Assembly: GCA_032622095.1 (NCBI GenBank)
Contig: CP136061.1
Coordinates: forward strand, 125,312,754-125,376,753
Source of the DNA: Siphonodentalium dalli
Taxonomy: Eukaryota; Mollusca; Scaphopoda; Gadilida; Siphonodentaliidae
DNA: 64,000 bases
Direction of reading: 5' to 3'
The notes under the pieces were generated by a model. The model did not search any database. It saw only the letters and a program-made list of their open reading frames with translations, and was not told where the DNA came from. The position numbers and the translations under genes were made by a program. This document shows, in pieces, positions 45,402-56,508 of this stretch. The first letter of the stretch is position 1, and each line of letters starts with the position of its first letter.

Positions 45402-48376
45402 GTAAGATATGTGTAGCATGTATATTAGATATAAATCTATTTCAACCCACCACATTGCCACTTGATTCAGGGAACATGTATATATGTATATCACTATGAT
45501 ATTAGCTGAAACAATGCGCGGGGCCCGAATATCATACTGTATTTCCTCGCGGGACCATCATATTCGACAGCTGCAATTGCCCCCGATCAGACTTGGTTCT
45601 ACGTAAGATTTGAATACCTGGCTCAACGCAGATATTTCACTAAATTGTGTTTCATAATTGTCAGAACACACAGCCATTCTGTAATATATCAAGTAACTCT
45701 CGATGATGAAATCCTTGTCATTTATTTATCGGTGATTTGTTCCGACGAAGGACTATCTGATTACATTGTTGCGCATAGTGCAAGCGCCGTGTTCTACAAA
45801 AGCGCACAGGCAATGTTGTTTAACACTGTTGATAATAATAGTTTACTGGTGCAATAGCAAATGGTTTTAGTGTTGGAGTTGTAAAATGTCAGTTAGAAGT
45901 CGTGAAATAACCACTTAATATGTCTTTAACCAACTCCAACAAAACGCTGAACAGCCCAGGAAATAGATGAGTAAGATATGGTGTTCCAACACCGACGTTT
46001 ATTAGCGAGACAAAGCAGAATACAGAATGGTAGATCATTCCATGTATCTCTACTCTAGCTTCACCAGTAATCTTGTGCTTTTCAAAATCTAATAAATACT
46101 TGGATATTAATAAGCTAACTATAAAGGTCACTTAAGTAACGTAATTAGTTCCGATATACCCCATATACCCTGATACATACAGTAACCAATTTGGGCTTAT
46201 ATTATCCCAGCCATTGTTGAATGGCGCTCACTGTGAGGTACACTAAATATTAGAAAGCAAAATATCCCATATATTGGTTTAAATTAACAGCTGCATACAA
46301 TGTTTTTTTCCGGACCTGCGTGCGCTAGATTTCGTTGGGAGATTACTTCGGATTTCGGATGACATATGTCATAACATTTATTACCTATATTGTCCGTTTT
46401 AACACTATACTGTAACTTCTAAATATCTGAAACATTCCTCTATTTATTTATTTCCTCTATGTCTTAAATTATGTAATATTGACCTAATAAAAAACGAATA
46501 TAAGTATTCGTCGATACTAATACCGCCAAAAGTATTACTGACCAATGGTGTCTAGTTTCATTTTATAATGCCCTATATGGATTTGTTAGTCATGTTATTT
46601 TCAAAAAGCCTTAGCCAACATAATCCCGTATGCCGCCTCTCTGTTACGGAGTGTTGAGGATGCCATGCACGGTCTGTTTTAAGCTGGATGCCTGGTTCTA
46701 GTGGAATGGGGTCGCTACCATCATAAATATGTATCGGGGGGGGGGGGCATAATAATTGTAGTTGTAAGGTTATAGATGTCGTACCGATACGCCGTACATA
46801 GGAAAAATGTTAAAGAATTTAAAATCTTAAGTATTGTCGCTGGCAGTGAATATGTGGGAAACAAGTGAGCGATTTGGAAGAATGTCAATTGATTTCTAAT
46901 AATATGTATCTCTGTTTTGTATTAACATTCCTTCACTGATATATGTGTATTCCAATTTCCAATACAAAAATATAAAGTTGTAGTGACTATTAATACAGGT
47001 AAGTATTATGGCCTCAGAGAACAGAGTCCCTGCATCGCGTATAATAATAAATACTAAAGACCGTGCATGTGTATATACGGGAAGTTGACGGCTGCATGCT
47101 AATTAATTTCTGCTTTCAAAAAGTAAAAATACATAATTAAAATTGTATTTTTACAGATATGTTTTAACTATCAGAATAATTAATGACAAAGGCGTGTAAA
47201 TACTCCATGCATGTTTGAGGCGTGCACATTACGATTCAATGCCGCAATATGCTTTTTTTTTACTAGAGCCCATGGTTGAAGCAAATGAGAACAATTACAG
47301 TTGTTAGCAGAGGGCGGTTGGTTAAACATGGCAAGTCCCTAATATCTGCTTGAGCGTGTATTGAATGTCTTCTCGCAGAACAATGTCCCTTTAGTTGTCC
47401 GTGATCTCCAGACACGACGACAACAGAACGCTTGCGGAGTCTGAATAGAACCCGTGATTACAGAGAAGTCTTATTCGTGTTGGCAAACACTGAGAGTAAT
47501 GTCGTTTAGGTCTGTCGAACCGCAGGGGATATAACATGAAGATGAAGGTAATCGTTTCTTGAAACGATATCTAGGGCTTCGAAAAATGGACTTATGCCAT
47601 GTTTCTAGTGCAGACATAACCATGTACGGCATCACTGGTGGGATTACACGAGGAACATGCACGCATATTGCAACCCCTTTTAATAATAAATTTCCATAAT
47701 AATCCAGCTTTGGACGGAGTGGATAATTTAGCATTTTCTTTTATTTTCGGGATTGCGATTCGACCGGGGGTCGCTTGATTACTTTTAAAATGTGTCCAAT
47801 TCCCTTCAATTGAAAGAAAATTGGTCCACGTATGGTTCTTCCCCTATATAATATCATATTGTTTGTACAGTAATTGAGTTAAATTCTCATCAATTTAATG
47901 TTCTAGAATGGTTTTAAATTACTCTCGGAGAGGTGGCTCACATGCGTTGATACAATCATTTCTATACAAAATAACCATTGACGAGTAGTTAGTTCACTGA
48001 TGAATTGTTCAGATAATAAGTTAAACAAACCAGAAAAACTTAGATTATATTATCTGAGCATTTCCTTCCATTAACTATGACTCATTCTGTACTTGTATTA
48101 TCTGTCGTCTGCTTATTTTTCCTGATAATCCCTCCAGGTGAATATTAGACCATCCAAATGTATAGTTTTGTAACTGAATGGTAGAATCCACTTATTGTAA
48201 AGAAAGGATTAAGGAGAGCTATTGTGGCTGTCCTGCAGTTTTCAGAAGGCCAGATTGCATGGCATATTGCAGAGTTCAGTCCCACCGCTACACTGGTCTG
48301 AACACAACCGTCATGTATACAGAATGTAAGGAAACCTTACATTTTTAATGGTTTATTCTGGTTTATTTAAGAATTT

Positions 48377-48476
48377 TGTCGGTTACAATTCACTCTGAAT
48401 TATGCTGAGAAACTTAACTGTCGTTATTCATTTGCAAATTGGCCATATCAATTCAGAATGAATTTTAACCGGCACA
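48377..48476. repeat. Short inverted repeat of about 100 bp
   Basis: gtcggttacaattcactctg at the left is inverted as cagaatgaattttaaccggc at the right. Confidence 0.55.
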
Positions 48477-48547
48477 TTAAGTGATGTGAAACACGTACTC
48501 CGGTAGGGTGACCAAATAAAATGGAGAATGATTTTGTTCAATGTAGA

Positions 48548-48579
<32 letters not shown>

Positions 48580-48880
48580 ATTTTTTTTTACAAATATTAT
48601 ATCCAAATTGACAACACACACCGACATTCTTATTTTCGGTGATGTTATTAGAATGCGACATTCTTATTTTCGGTGATGTTATTAGAATGCTACATTCCTC
48701 CGGTATAATGAACGTAATCATAATTATCTCTTTATTTCCTTTATGTTAAATTCTTAAGAGTGATTGTTCTGCCTGAAAGGGTGTGTTTATTGACCAAAAA
48801 AACTATTCGTATTGGAATATCGCATGAATACTAACTTATCAGTTCCACACGGCCGAACAAGTCCATAATATGTCTTTACA
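48475..48880. repeat. Dispersed repeat, copy 1
   Basis: Shares attaagtgatgtgaaacac, agggtgacca, atccaaattgac and gaatactaactt with 60195-60540 in the same order. It includes an AT/T-run (48546-48590) and a 34-bp tandem doubling (cgacattcttattttcggtg). Confidence 0.6.
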
Positions 48881-49135
48881 TAAACAAATGCTGGATATAT
48901 TACATTATCTATACGTGATGGCAGTGATCAGACCAGCGTAGCGAAGGATTGGAACGCTGCCTTGTTGTTTGGGAAGATACTATAAATTCCAATGAGTTCA
49001 TCAGCACAGAAATAAGTACGGTTCATCAGCACCGAAATAAGTACGCAATTTTGTGGTCGTTTAACGTTTAACATATGTGTCATAGTAAGAGGTCGTGGAC
49101 ATCAGGACCAATTTTGTTAATTCAATTATTTACAG

Positions 49136-49207
49136 GATGTTCTGGAAAACGATCAAATCGATTTGGATTGGATGTTCCGGTACTCGCTCATTCAGGATAT
49201 AATTAGG
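49136..49207 (+). CDS. Receptor guanylate cyclase exon: kinase-homology domain helix
   Basis: A short 24-codon exon, phase 0 to 0, between ttacag and gtaaga. The peptide begins [20 protein letters not shown] and ends DIIR, nearly the family consensus ([19 protein letters not shown]). It forms the helix after the hinge in the kinase-homology domain. The match extends across the whole exon, so the borders are secure. Confidence 0.95.
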
Positions 49208-49907
49208 GTAAGATATACAAATTATTGGTAGCGCTATATATGATAACCCACGTGGGGGTATACTGGTGTAGTATACATAAGCTCCTTGTATTATATGCTC
49301 GCGATCACCAGCATGTACAGATATGCCAATGCGTGCGCACTGGTATACTGTTTAATATATGCAGACAATAATGAAGACTGTTTTATAGCGCGATACAATA
49401 GAGTTGAACAGCATGTTCAGCATCAGCTGATGAGACGTTTTATAGCGAATGACGATAGAGTATATAACTCGGTATGTCCTACGAATATAGTATTTTATCA
49501 TAAAAACAGCACTTAAGTCACAAATAACCACCTTTGGTTGCAAAATATCACTGTATAAACAACATTTTCAAACGTCGCGTGTGCAACACACAGCAAAATG
49601 CTGACCGATTTCCCGTGAGCCATAGTCTTCAAACATTGAGTAAAACATATTTTATCAATTGAAGTTGCTATTAACATCATGTTCAAATGAAATGTTTTGA
49701 CTTGGAATATAACTATCTTATACATCTGAATCTGACGAGGTGACAACTTATCAACAAATCAAGCATCAGTGACCCAATTGGAAACATTGAGAAATTAATC
49801 AAAGTTCCAAAGAGTCCTAATTTATAGTATTATCCAAGATTATTACCACTTTAGAGGGCGTTCTCTAGTAGTTTAACAGTAATTTACCCGCACGGTAAAA
49901 AAGCCAT

Positions 49908-50029
49908 AACGCCCGGCATCAAACCGGAAGTTATGCGTTAACGATATTAATGGCCCGCTTCCGGTTTCAACGCCCGGCATCAAACCTGGAGTTATGCGTT
50001 AACGGTATTAATGGCCCGCTTCCGGTTTA
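49908..50029. repeat. 61-bp tandem duplication
   Basis: aacgcccggcatcaaaccgg and following bases occur twice, head to tail, with a few substitutions. Confidence 0.85.
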
Positions 50030-50370
50030 ACAACAAACAGACGACACATGGTTTGAATTGTTTACATTTTGTGTGATCGTTCGAAAAACATTCTCAATCA
50101 AGTGAACTAGATGAGGAGTCCTTAAATTCTCTTGAAAACAGTTCAAAACCAGCATCGACAACAAAATCAACCCAGTGGGGAGTGAGAAAAATTCTCAGAA
50201 TAGCTTGCAAACAGGAATAAGCAATGTGATTTCTTCCAAATTTCTCCTGATGAACTGGCCTCTCTTTTGCCAATTATTAAAATAGTTATTATTTCAGTTG
50301 ACATATCGCTGCTTACTCACTCATTTATGTTCTAGTTTGAGTTTCAGTTCAAAGAGTGGTAATAATAGTA

Positions 50371-50524
50371 ATAACTTGATTTTTTCGGGTGTTATGTTTA
50401 TTAACGGCCCTCCAGAAATGATTAACAGCACTCGGGCCATTAAAGGCTTTAATGAACCCCTCGGGCTGTTAATCATTTCTGGAGGGCCGTTAATAAACCA
50501 TAACGCCCTCCAAAATCAAGTTAT
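50371..50524. repeat. Long palindrome
   Basis: Arms of about 60 bp starting ataacttgattttttcgggt with a short loop near 50445; a hairpin-forming foldback, likely a MITE. Confidence 0.7.
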
Positions 50525-50749
50525 TGGTATATTAACAACATAGCACAATGTATAACAACTTATTTACAAATGGTTAACAATGGTTAATTTATGGGTTATG
50601 TGTATATATGAGCCGAGTTCTATAACGGTGGCATTGATTAAATCGAAAAAAAAATATCCTGATTTGGCATGGTTGCGTGAGTACTCGTTACTCAACTGCT
50701 GAATACAATTCGCTCATCAGAATATCACTCAACTTGTTGAATAGTGACT

Positions 50750-50944
50750 TTATTCAACGCGATTTGCAGTGCACTGTATAAGCAGTTTGTCATCATGGTC
50801 GAACACCACATAACCCCTTGAGAGATTTGTCCAGCCATCGTTTTCAGAGTATGGACGTAGCTTCGTTTTGTTCGTGGAAGTATGGTTTACTATTATGACA
50901 GAAAGGACGCTAATACAGCAGATCCATACCCCCGTCTGGTCCAT
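50750..50944 (-). CDS. Possible 64-residue secreted peptide gene, intronic and antisense
   Basis: An ATG at 50944 starts MDQTGVWICCISVLSVIIVN, a plausible signal peptide, followed by a polar body (KLRPYSENDGWTNL, FDHDDKLLIQC). The stop codon overlaps an AATAAA hexamer (GAATAAAGT). The open frame extends 17 codons further upstream. Lies antisense within a cyclase-gene intron. No family recognised; could be chance. Confidence 0.25.
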   Translation of the reverse strand: MDQTGVWICCISVLSVIIVNHTSTNKTKLRPYSENDGWTNLSRGYVVFDHDDKLLIQCTANRVE

Positions 50945-51251
50945 TATCGAATCATGTGGATGGTGTAATCTCCTCAACGGACGCAATTTCCACATAAGAT
51001 TAGATTGCTGAATTCTTTATTAGCAGCTCCGCAATCTCTGTTGGTGAGGCTAACCAAGCTGTATTCAGCGTGCCATCACATGCATGGCATTACGTTTTCA
51101 TAGTATGACCAAATCCTTGGTATCATTACCCGGTCATCGACTTGTGTCTTATTTTTGCACCCACACGAACCCCGTGCACCAAGAAAAGGTATGCATGTAC
51201 ATATGGGTTTAACTTAATGGAACTCATGATATTAGAAGGGGGTCCATGCAC

Positions 51252-51592
51252 AGGGGCAGGAATATTTTATTATGGATAATTATATAATTCTTGGAGAGGG
51301 ACATTGTAACTTCAAGATAAAAAGTGCCTTTAAAAAAATGATAATATTATTTACTATTTGTCATCATCCATCACTCATCAAGAGGCTATTCTGCGCGTCG
51401 AAACAAACCCGTCCCGATCGGACATATAATCCCAGCAATATTCGTCATCAAATCCAGATCAATTCCAAAAATATTCATCGAAAGACTTAAGTTGTCACAA
51501 ACAGAATTTCAGAAAGACGAAATTTGATAAAAACAAAATCCGACAATCCCAATAATTATATAATTATCCATAATAAAATATTCCTGCCCTCT
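51252..51592. mobile_element. TIR element flanked by a 13-bp direct repeat
   Basis: Arms of about 40 bp (aggggcaggaatattttatt onward) are inverted at 51549-51592. The flanks ggtccatgcaca (51241-51252) and gggtccatgcaca (51595-51607) form a direct repeat, an unusually long target duplication. Confidence 0.65.
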
Positions 51593-52559
51593 GTGGGTCC
51601 ATGCACAATAAAATAAGTTTTATTAATGTTTGTATAACAACTGTCATTAAAATTACATGTCAAAAATAGATCCACGATGTTCTCATTATTAATAACTCTC
51701 CAATAATGAGATCACGCAAATCGAAACCAGTGTTGTTTAAACATTACTGTTACAGCGGCAGTACCGATCACTGTACAAGTTAAACATCAAAGTGTAATCA
51801 AACTTGGCGGTAAACATTGGAAAAGGTCAAGGCATTGCAATATATTCTTAAGAAAAAAGTTATATTTAGACTAAAATATTTGAACGTACTACGTGATTGG
51901 CGACTTGGTTTTCTGACACAATTACTCACATCGGACCACAAACTCTATGCAGGGGTTACCTCCCTATAGCTAGTTGACTCGGTAAGACCTATGCTACTGG
52001 CGACATTTTACCCACATTTGGTGGACTTCCGCGATATTAAAATATATACTAAGCGAACAGAGCAACGTGCTGCCCCTGTTAAGCACGCAAAATATCGAAT
52101 AAATTTTTTATAAATTTTGGACCTTATGTTTGAAAAGTCCCACCAAAACCGAAGAACTATATTTCGAAACGGTGTGATTCGGTTTACCCGATTATTTTAT
52201 CATCACAATAGTATAAACGCACGTGTACGACATTGTCACAACTCGAACGGCAAGTCAACACAAGAGTTTTAATTTGCTGCAATGTTGACGAGTAGCTTGC
52301 GAAAATAGTCAACAAAACTACCGCTCTGATTTTCCATTCTGTCATTGTTTTAGTGTGGGAATTGTTCTCAAAGCACATAGAAAATTTTACATTGGAGCTA
52401 TCGGGTTTCGCCATTTTTTGCTGGAAAATCCCATGCTAAAAATAGAAACACGGACTAGTACCCAGCCGGTTACAGAATCAGAAAGGACGCATGACTGGTG
52501 CGCTCTGGTAGAGATTGATCGGGCCATTCATAATCACAGATGCTGCCAAAACTCTTGTC

Positions 52560-52975
52560 TCGTCATTTGTTGTTTCTAAGATTGACTATGTAATCCACTT
52601 CTGGCCGGCTTACCAAAGTCAGAAACTGATAAACTTCAACGTATGATGAACACTGCTGCTCGGATGATTCTTAAGAAGCATAAATCCGCTGACATGAAAT
52701 CAATGTTCAAAGAACTGCACTGGCTACCACTTCAAGCCCGTATTGACTATAAAACTGTTGTCTTATGTTGTAAGAAAGTTTACTGTCTCTCGTCCGTCAC
52801 TGTATATATTGAATCTCTTCTTTCATGCTATATACCTGGTAAACCAGGTTTAAGGTCTGCTGATGAAATATTACTTGGTGTCACCAAACGTGACCTTGTT
52901 TGTTGTGGTCGTAGATCTTTTTAATGCTATATATACGGCCCAAATCTTTGGAATTCACTCCCGCTATTCCGTTGG
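52560..52975 (+). pseudogene. LINE reverse transcriptase C-terminal fragment
   Basis: The frame reads SKIDYVIHFW, MMNTAARMILKKHK, ELHWLPLQARIDYKTVVL and later LRSADEILLGV. This matches the well-known LINE (CR1/Jockey-like) block NAAARL...LHWLPV--RI-FK...LRS-D..L.VP. After a frame change, PKSLEFTP resembles the PK-WNSLP end. It is a distinct LINE from the TATCC-tailed family. Confidence 0.8.
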
Positions 52976-53042
52976 ATGGTGCGGGCCACAGTGAAAATAC
53001 ATTATACAGAGCAGTAAGAGTTTGTTTATTCGTGTTATTTTC

Positions 53043-53240
53043 CAGCCTATTCTCGTGAGAAAAGCACAATACGTGCTTGTTCTATATTGAAATAGTACCA
53101 TATAGGACTGTTTTAATAATTTAGGCCCACATAGAGCGTATTTGAGTTTTCAAATAATGCCAATATATGCTGATATATGAGCTTATTTCGCGCAATTATA
53201 AAATAAGACCACATTGTGCTTATTATCACGAGAACAGGCT
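53043..53240. mobile_element. Short TIR element with cagcctgttctcgtga ends
   Basis: Inverted ends cagcctattctcgtgag and cacgagaacaggctg, about 198 bp apart. The end word recurs at 108-125, 1829-1845 and 22592-22610. It directly follows a LINE fragment. Confidence 0.6.
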
Positions 53241-53313
53241 GTAGAGCTATACATATACACGTGTTACACAAGAAGAACTCTCTCTTTGATTTAATACTCC
53301 CAATATATACCTA

Positions 53314-53545
53314 TAGTAATGCCCTAAATAACTGACTCCTTGACCACAGCATAATTATGGGTAATTTTTCAGGATTTAGTCGGAAATATGGATTGTTGCC
53401 ATTCATCGGAAAGTTCTCACTGAGAGCTTTGTGTCTCACTGAGAGCTTTGTGATGAATGGCAACAAGCCATATTTCCGACTAAATCCTGAAAAATTACCC
53501 ATAATTATGCTGTGGTTAAGGAGTCGATTATTTCGGGCATTACTG
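53314..53545. mobile_element. Foldback MITE with TA duplication (copy 3), next to a coding exon
   Basis: Same arm; TA at 53312-53313 and 53546-53547. It ends 21 bp before the exon at 53567, so it supplies the normal branch-point zone of that intron. An open frame (53357 onward) continues through the MITE into the exon in the coding frame. Confidence 0.85.
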
Positions 53546-53566
53546 TACTTCTATGCTGTTTTGCAG

Positions 53567-53735
53567 GGTATGAACGCTCTCCAGAGTTCAGACGTGAGAT
53601 CACACGGGAATATGAAGAGCACCAACTGTGTTGTGGACAGTAGGTTCGTTTTAAAAATAACAGATTTCGGTCTACACAATATACGAGGTACGCAGGATAA
53701 AGATGAAGACGGTGCATCGTACTCGTATGCATACA
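53567..53735 (+). CDS. Receptor guanylate cyclase exon: pseudokinase catalytic-loop region
   Basis: 169 bases between tgttttgcag and gtaagt, starting in phase 0 and ending with one extra base. The peptide holds SHGNMKSTNCVVDSRFVLKI followed by TDFGL. The position of the kinase HRD motif reads HGN (His codon at 53603), as in NPR receptors, so the domain is a pseudokinase. The DFG motif (53663-53671) is kept. A foldback MITE ends at 53545, only 21 bases before this exon, and its open frame runs into the exon; see findings. The residues after DFGL (RGTQDKDEDGA) form the variable activation-loop segment. Confidence 0.95.
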
Positions 53736-53848
53736 GTAAGTATATTCAAATAATATATATGTTGCGCAAGCCCACGATTACAGTTAGCAGTATACAATTA
53801 GTTAAAGATACATAATCCGATTCGAAGGTCCCCGTATCATCAGATTCC

Positions 53849-53865
53849 AACACCACCATACCACC

Positions 53866-53921
<56 letters not shown>
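53849..53921. repeat. CCA and CAA microsatellites
   Basis: A run of CCA/CAC triplets passes into about 14 CAA triplets, within an intron directly beside a MITE. Confidence 0.9.
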
Positions 53922-53923
<2 letters not shown>

Positions 53924-53931
53924 ACGCTTTA

Positions 53932-54335
53932 GGGTACGTTCATACGCTGGCAAGTTTGCACGGTATCTTCTGCAAGACATTTCATCATAGAAAACCACAC
54001 TTTGAAAGTAAACGTGCATATAGTATGCATCTTTACCAAAGCGAACGACATGAGAAGTAAAAGTTATGTAGTTCCACTTGTAACGGCGTTACTGGCACTT
54101 GCCTTCAAATACCTGTAAGATTGATTCTTGCGAAATAATTGCACACTATTTACAGGCAAATTCCGGCATCATGGCTACAGGTGGAACTACGGGGATTTTA
54201 CTTCGCATGTAGTTAGGTGTGGTACAGATGCATTTTACATGCTTGTTTCCATTCATATTCTGGCACCATATCGTTTTCTACGACGTAATGCCTGCAAACC
54301 ATACTGTGCACACTTGCCAGTGTATGCACGTACCC
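53932..54335. mobile_element. Harbinger-like MITE
   Basis: Inverted ends beginning GGGTACGTTCATACGCTGGC, flanked by TTA on both sides (53929-53931, 54336-54338). A 3-bp TWA duplication and GGG termini suit PIF/Harbinger. The internal part (gttccacttgtaacgg to aggtggaact) also occurs at about 9840-9960. Confidence 0.65.
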
Positions 54336-54479
54336 TTAGTTGTCAGAATCGATTAATTACCAAAGCATAATGCTTAAAGATACGGGCGACGTTTTTCGGG
54401 GGACAAAAACAAGGGAAAATGGTAACACTTAATCTACATGATGGACCCATCAGTGTATACTAGAGTTAAAGATACGGGC

Positions 54480-54989
54480 GGCGTTGGTGGTGGGTATGCT
54501 GTTAAAATATTCACCTCCGTCAAAAACAGCCATAAACAGAAACAATAGTAAATTATAGACAGACCTTGATCTTATACCAATCAGAAATATGGCATAAACA
54601 GTATGTTATTGTCAAATGTTTTTCCTTTGTTTTGTAAACAAAAGCAAAAAACGTTACAAAACCTGGCTTTTGTTTAGATCCGGATATGGTAAATATAAAG
54701 AGCATTACTTGTTACTGTTTTCCTGATATGGAAATAATAAATACCGTTTATAACATATGTGTGTGCTTAACCAATAGAATTGCGCTGTGTTATGTAAATA
54801 GAAGCAAAACTTCTGTAACACGAGCAGGCTCATGTTTACGTACACCACCGTACGTCTTGACGACAATATACTATTTACGCGCTGATTATGTTTGGCATAT
54901 GAACAAAACTATATATATTTTAATATTCCTTCTGTTGATGTCGATTTGAACAAATATGAATATGTCTGCAACGAACGCCGCCCGTGACT
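54480..54989 (+). mobile_element. TTAA MITE, subfamily 2 (copy E)
   Basis: About 510 bp, homologous to 2973-3490 in the same orientation; TTAA at 54476-54479 and 54990-54993. It lies inside an intron of the cyclase gene. Confidence 0.8.
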
Positions 54990-55439
54990 TTAACCAATGT
55001 CAACGTTATAGTATAATATTTTCCAAAACGTGTTATATATAAACATTTTGTTCAACGCAATTTGGTATCCATCTGGTATGTCGGTCGGCTCGTCGAATAT
55101 TTGCTAGACCGCCAAATATTCCAGGTTGTGAAAAATAATAGATTTCAAAAATCGATATCTGATAACTCTGAGCTTTTGTGGTTGGGTTCCTCGACTCGAA
55201 TCAGAGAGTTTTTACCCCCGAAGCCAAAGCAATAGTAATTTAGTGATTTAGGAGCATTAATTCGGATTATGTATCATTAAACAAATAGGACTTACCGCAG
55301 GTGTCCCACCATTCACAATCAAAACGTGTCCAATAACCAAGAAGGCAGGCAACTCTGTATACATACAATTTGAAACTGACCAATATTGCCTTTTGTGTGT
55401 TCAGGTTTGATAGTGGCAGGTCTTCATATTGATTGGACA

Positions 55440-55880
55440 ACTCCTGGTAGTTCAGCTGAGTTGTTATGATGTTGGTAGGACAAACTGATACTGTTAAAAA
55501 AAATTAGCGTTTGCATAGCTAATCTGAAAGAGTGGAGGAAATTCTATTATGTCCATGTATAAAACATTAAAGAACATATATATTGTAGTATAACTTAAAT
55601 GATGACACTTTTTGTTGTCGCAAACTGGCCATAATTTATTGGCTATTCATGTAGTTTTGCAAACATCTGAGCAGCCATAATAGTTTTAAAATATATATAT
55701 GTTCACGAATGTTTAAACCAGGCACTAGCTTTTTCTCAAATCGCTTGTATGGGCCAAAAACTTAAATATGACAACTTAAAAACTTAATGCTATGTTTTCT
55801 AAGCATCACCTGTTGTCCTACCAGCATCATAACAATTCAGCAGGACCCATCAACATCATAGCAAAGTAGGAGGACCACCC
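55440..55880. repeat. Diverged relative of the element at 42853
   Basis: Contains gttggtaggacaaactgat and the inverse-like gttgtcctaccagcatcat in the same layout; the ends are eroded. Confidence 0.5.
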
Positions 55881-56352
55881 AACTAGTGGTCTGAGCCAGT
55901 TGTTGACGTCTCGTCAACGATGGGGCCAAAGGAAACAAATGTTTGTAACCGCTAATTGTAATTTTGGGTTTCCGAAACAGCTCAGATATGGGCATTATAT
56001 GATGCATTGTCACGACGCCAAAATTGATTGACACATTTCCGCAAAATTCGTCACAAGTGGACATATATATATATATATATTGATCATGTTTTAAATGACA
56101 AATTGCGGAATATTAGAGAGTGTGTGTTTTTAATTTGTCTTTGTCGTGAGCACTATATATGGAATATTGCGAGAGATCGTGCTGTTGATTCTTCTCTATC
56201 TTTGGAAGGTAGAATTGGATAAACGCTTCTTGTAAAACCACTTTTGTATTACACACTGTGATTGCTGATAAAACATTGTACTCAAGCGATCGGGCAATTT
56301 TTCAGATCCCTTAATCGCCATAATCCCAACCTCTTCCGAAATCACTTTGCAG

Positions 56353-56508
56353 AAAAACAATGGACTTCACCCGAGCTGTTACGCATGCAGTGCGGTCCAC
56401 CGGAAGGCACTCCCAAAGGAGATGTATATAGCTTTGCTGTGATATGCCAAGAAATTGTGTACAGGAAAGGAGTTTTTTATACTATGGACTTGGATCTAAG
56501 TCCGGAAG
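56353..56508 (+). CDS. Receptor guanylate cyclase exon: APE-region and F-helix of kinase-homology domain
   Basis: 156 bases; the first two complete a Lys codon from the previous exon and the last is the first base of a Glu codon. The donor is gtgagc. The peptide reads [11 protein letters not shown], then [20 protein letters not shown] and LDLSPE. These match KLWTAPELLRM, DVYSFGIILQEIALRSGVF and LDLSPKE of NPR proteins, i.e. the APE motif and F-helix. The acceptor (tcactttgcag) has only a short pyrimidine tract, but the phase fits perfectly. Confidence 0.93.

Larger units (their letters stand above)
45402..49135 (+). other. Intron, mostly featureless
   Basis: AT-rich DNA with a G-run at about 46737-46748, a small TIR hairpin (48377-48476) and a repeat shared with 60190-60540. 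Open frames here (for example 45645-45857) lack an ATG or homology. No exon was recognised. Confidence 0.7.
49208..53566 (+). other. Intron with duplications, hairpins, a LINE fragment and MITEs
   Basis: Contains a 61-bp tandem duplication (49908-50029), a long palindrome (50371-50524), a TIR element (51252-51592), a LINE fragment (52560-52975) and two foldbacks (53043-53240, 53314-53545). The stretch 51610-52550 shows nothing recognisable. Confidence 0.7.
53736..56352 (+). other. Intron with microsatellite and three MITE-like elements
   Basis: Holds CCA/CAA microsatellites, a Harbinger-like MITE (53932-54335), a TTAA MITE (54480-54989) and an element related to 42853-43335 (about 55440-55880). 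The rest (55000-55430, 55890-56350) shows no supported feature. Confidence 0.7.
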
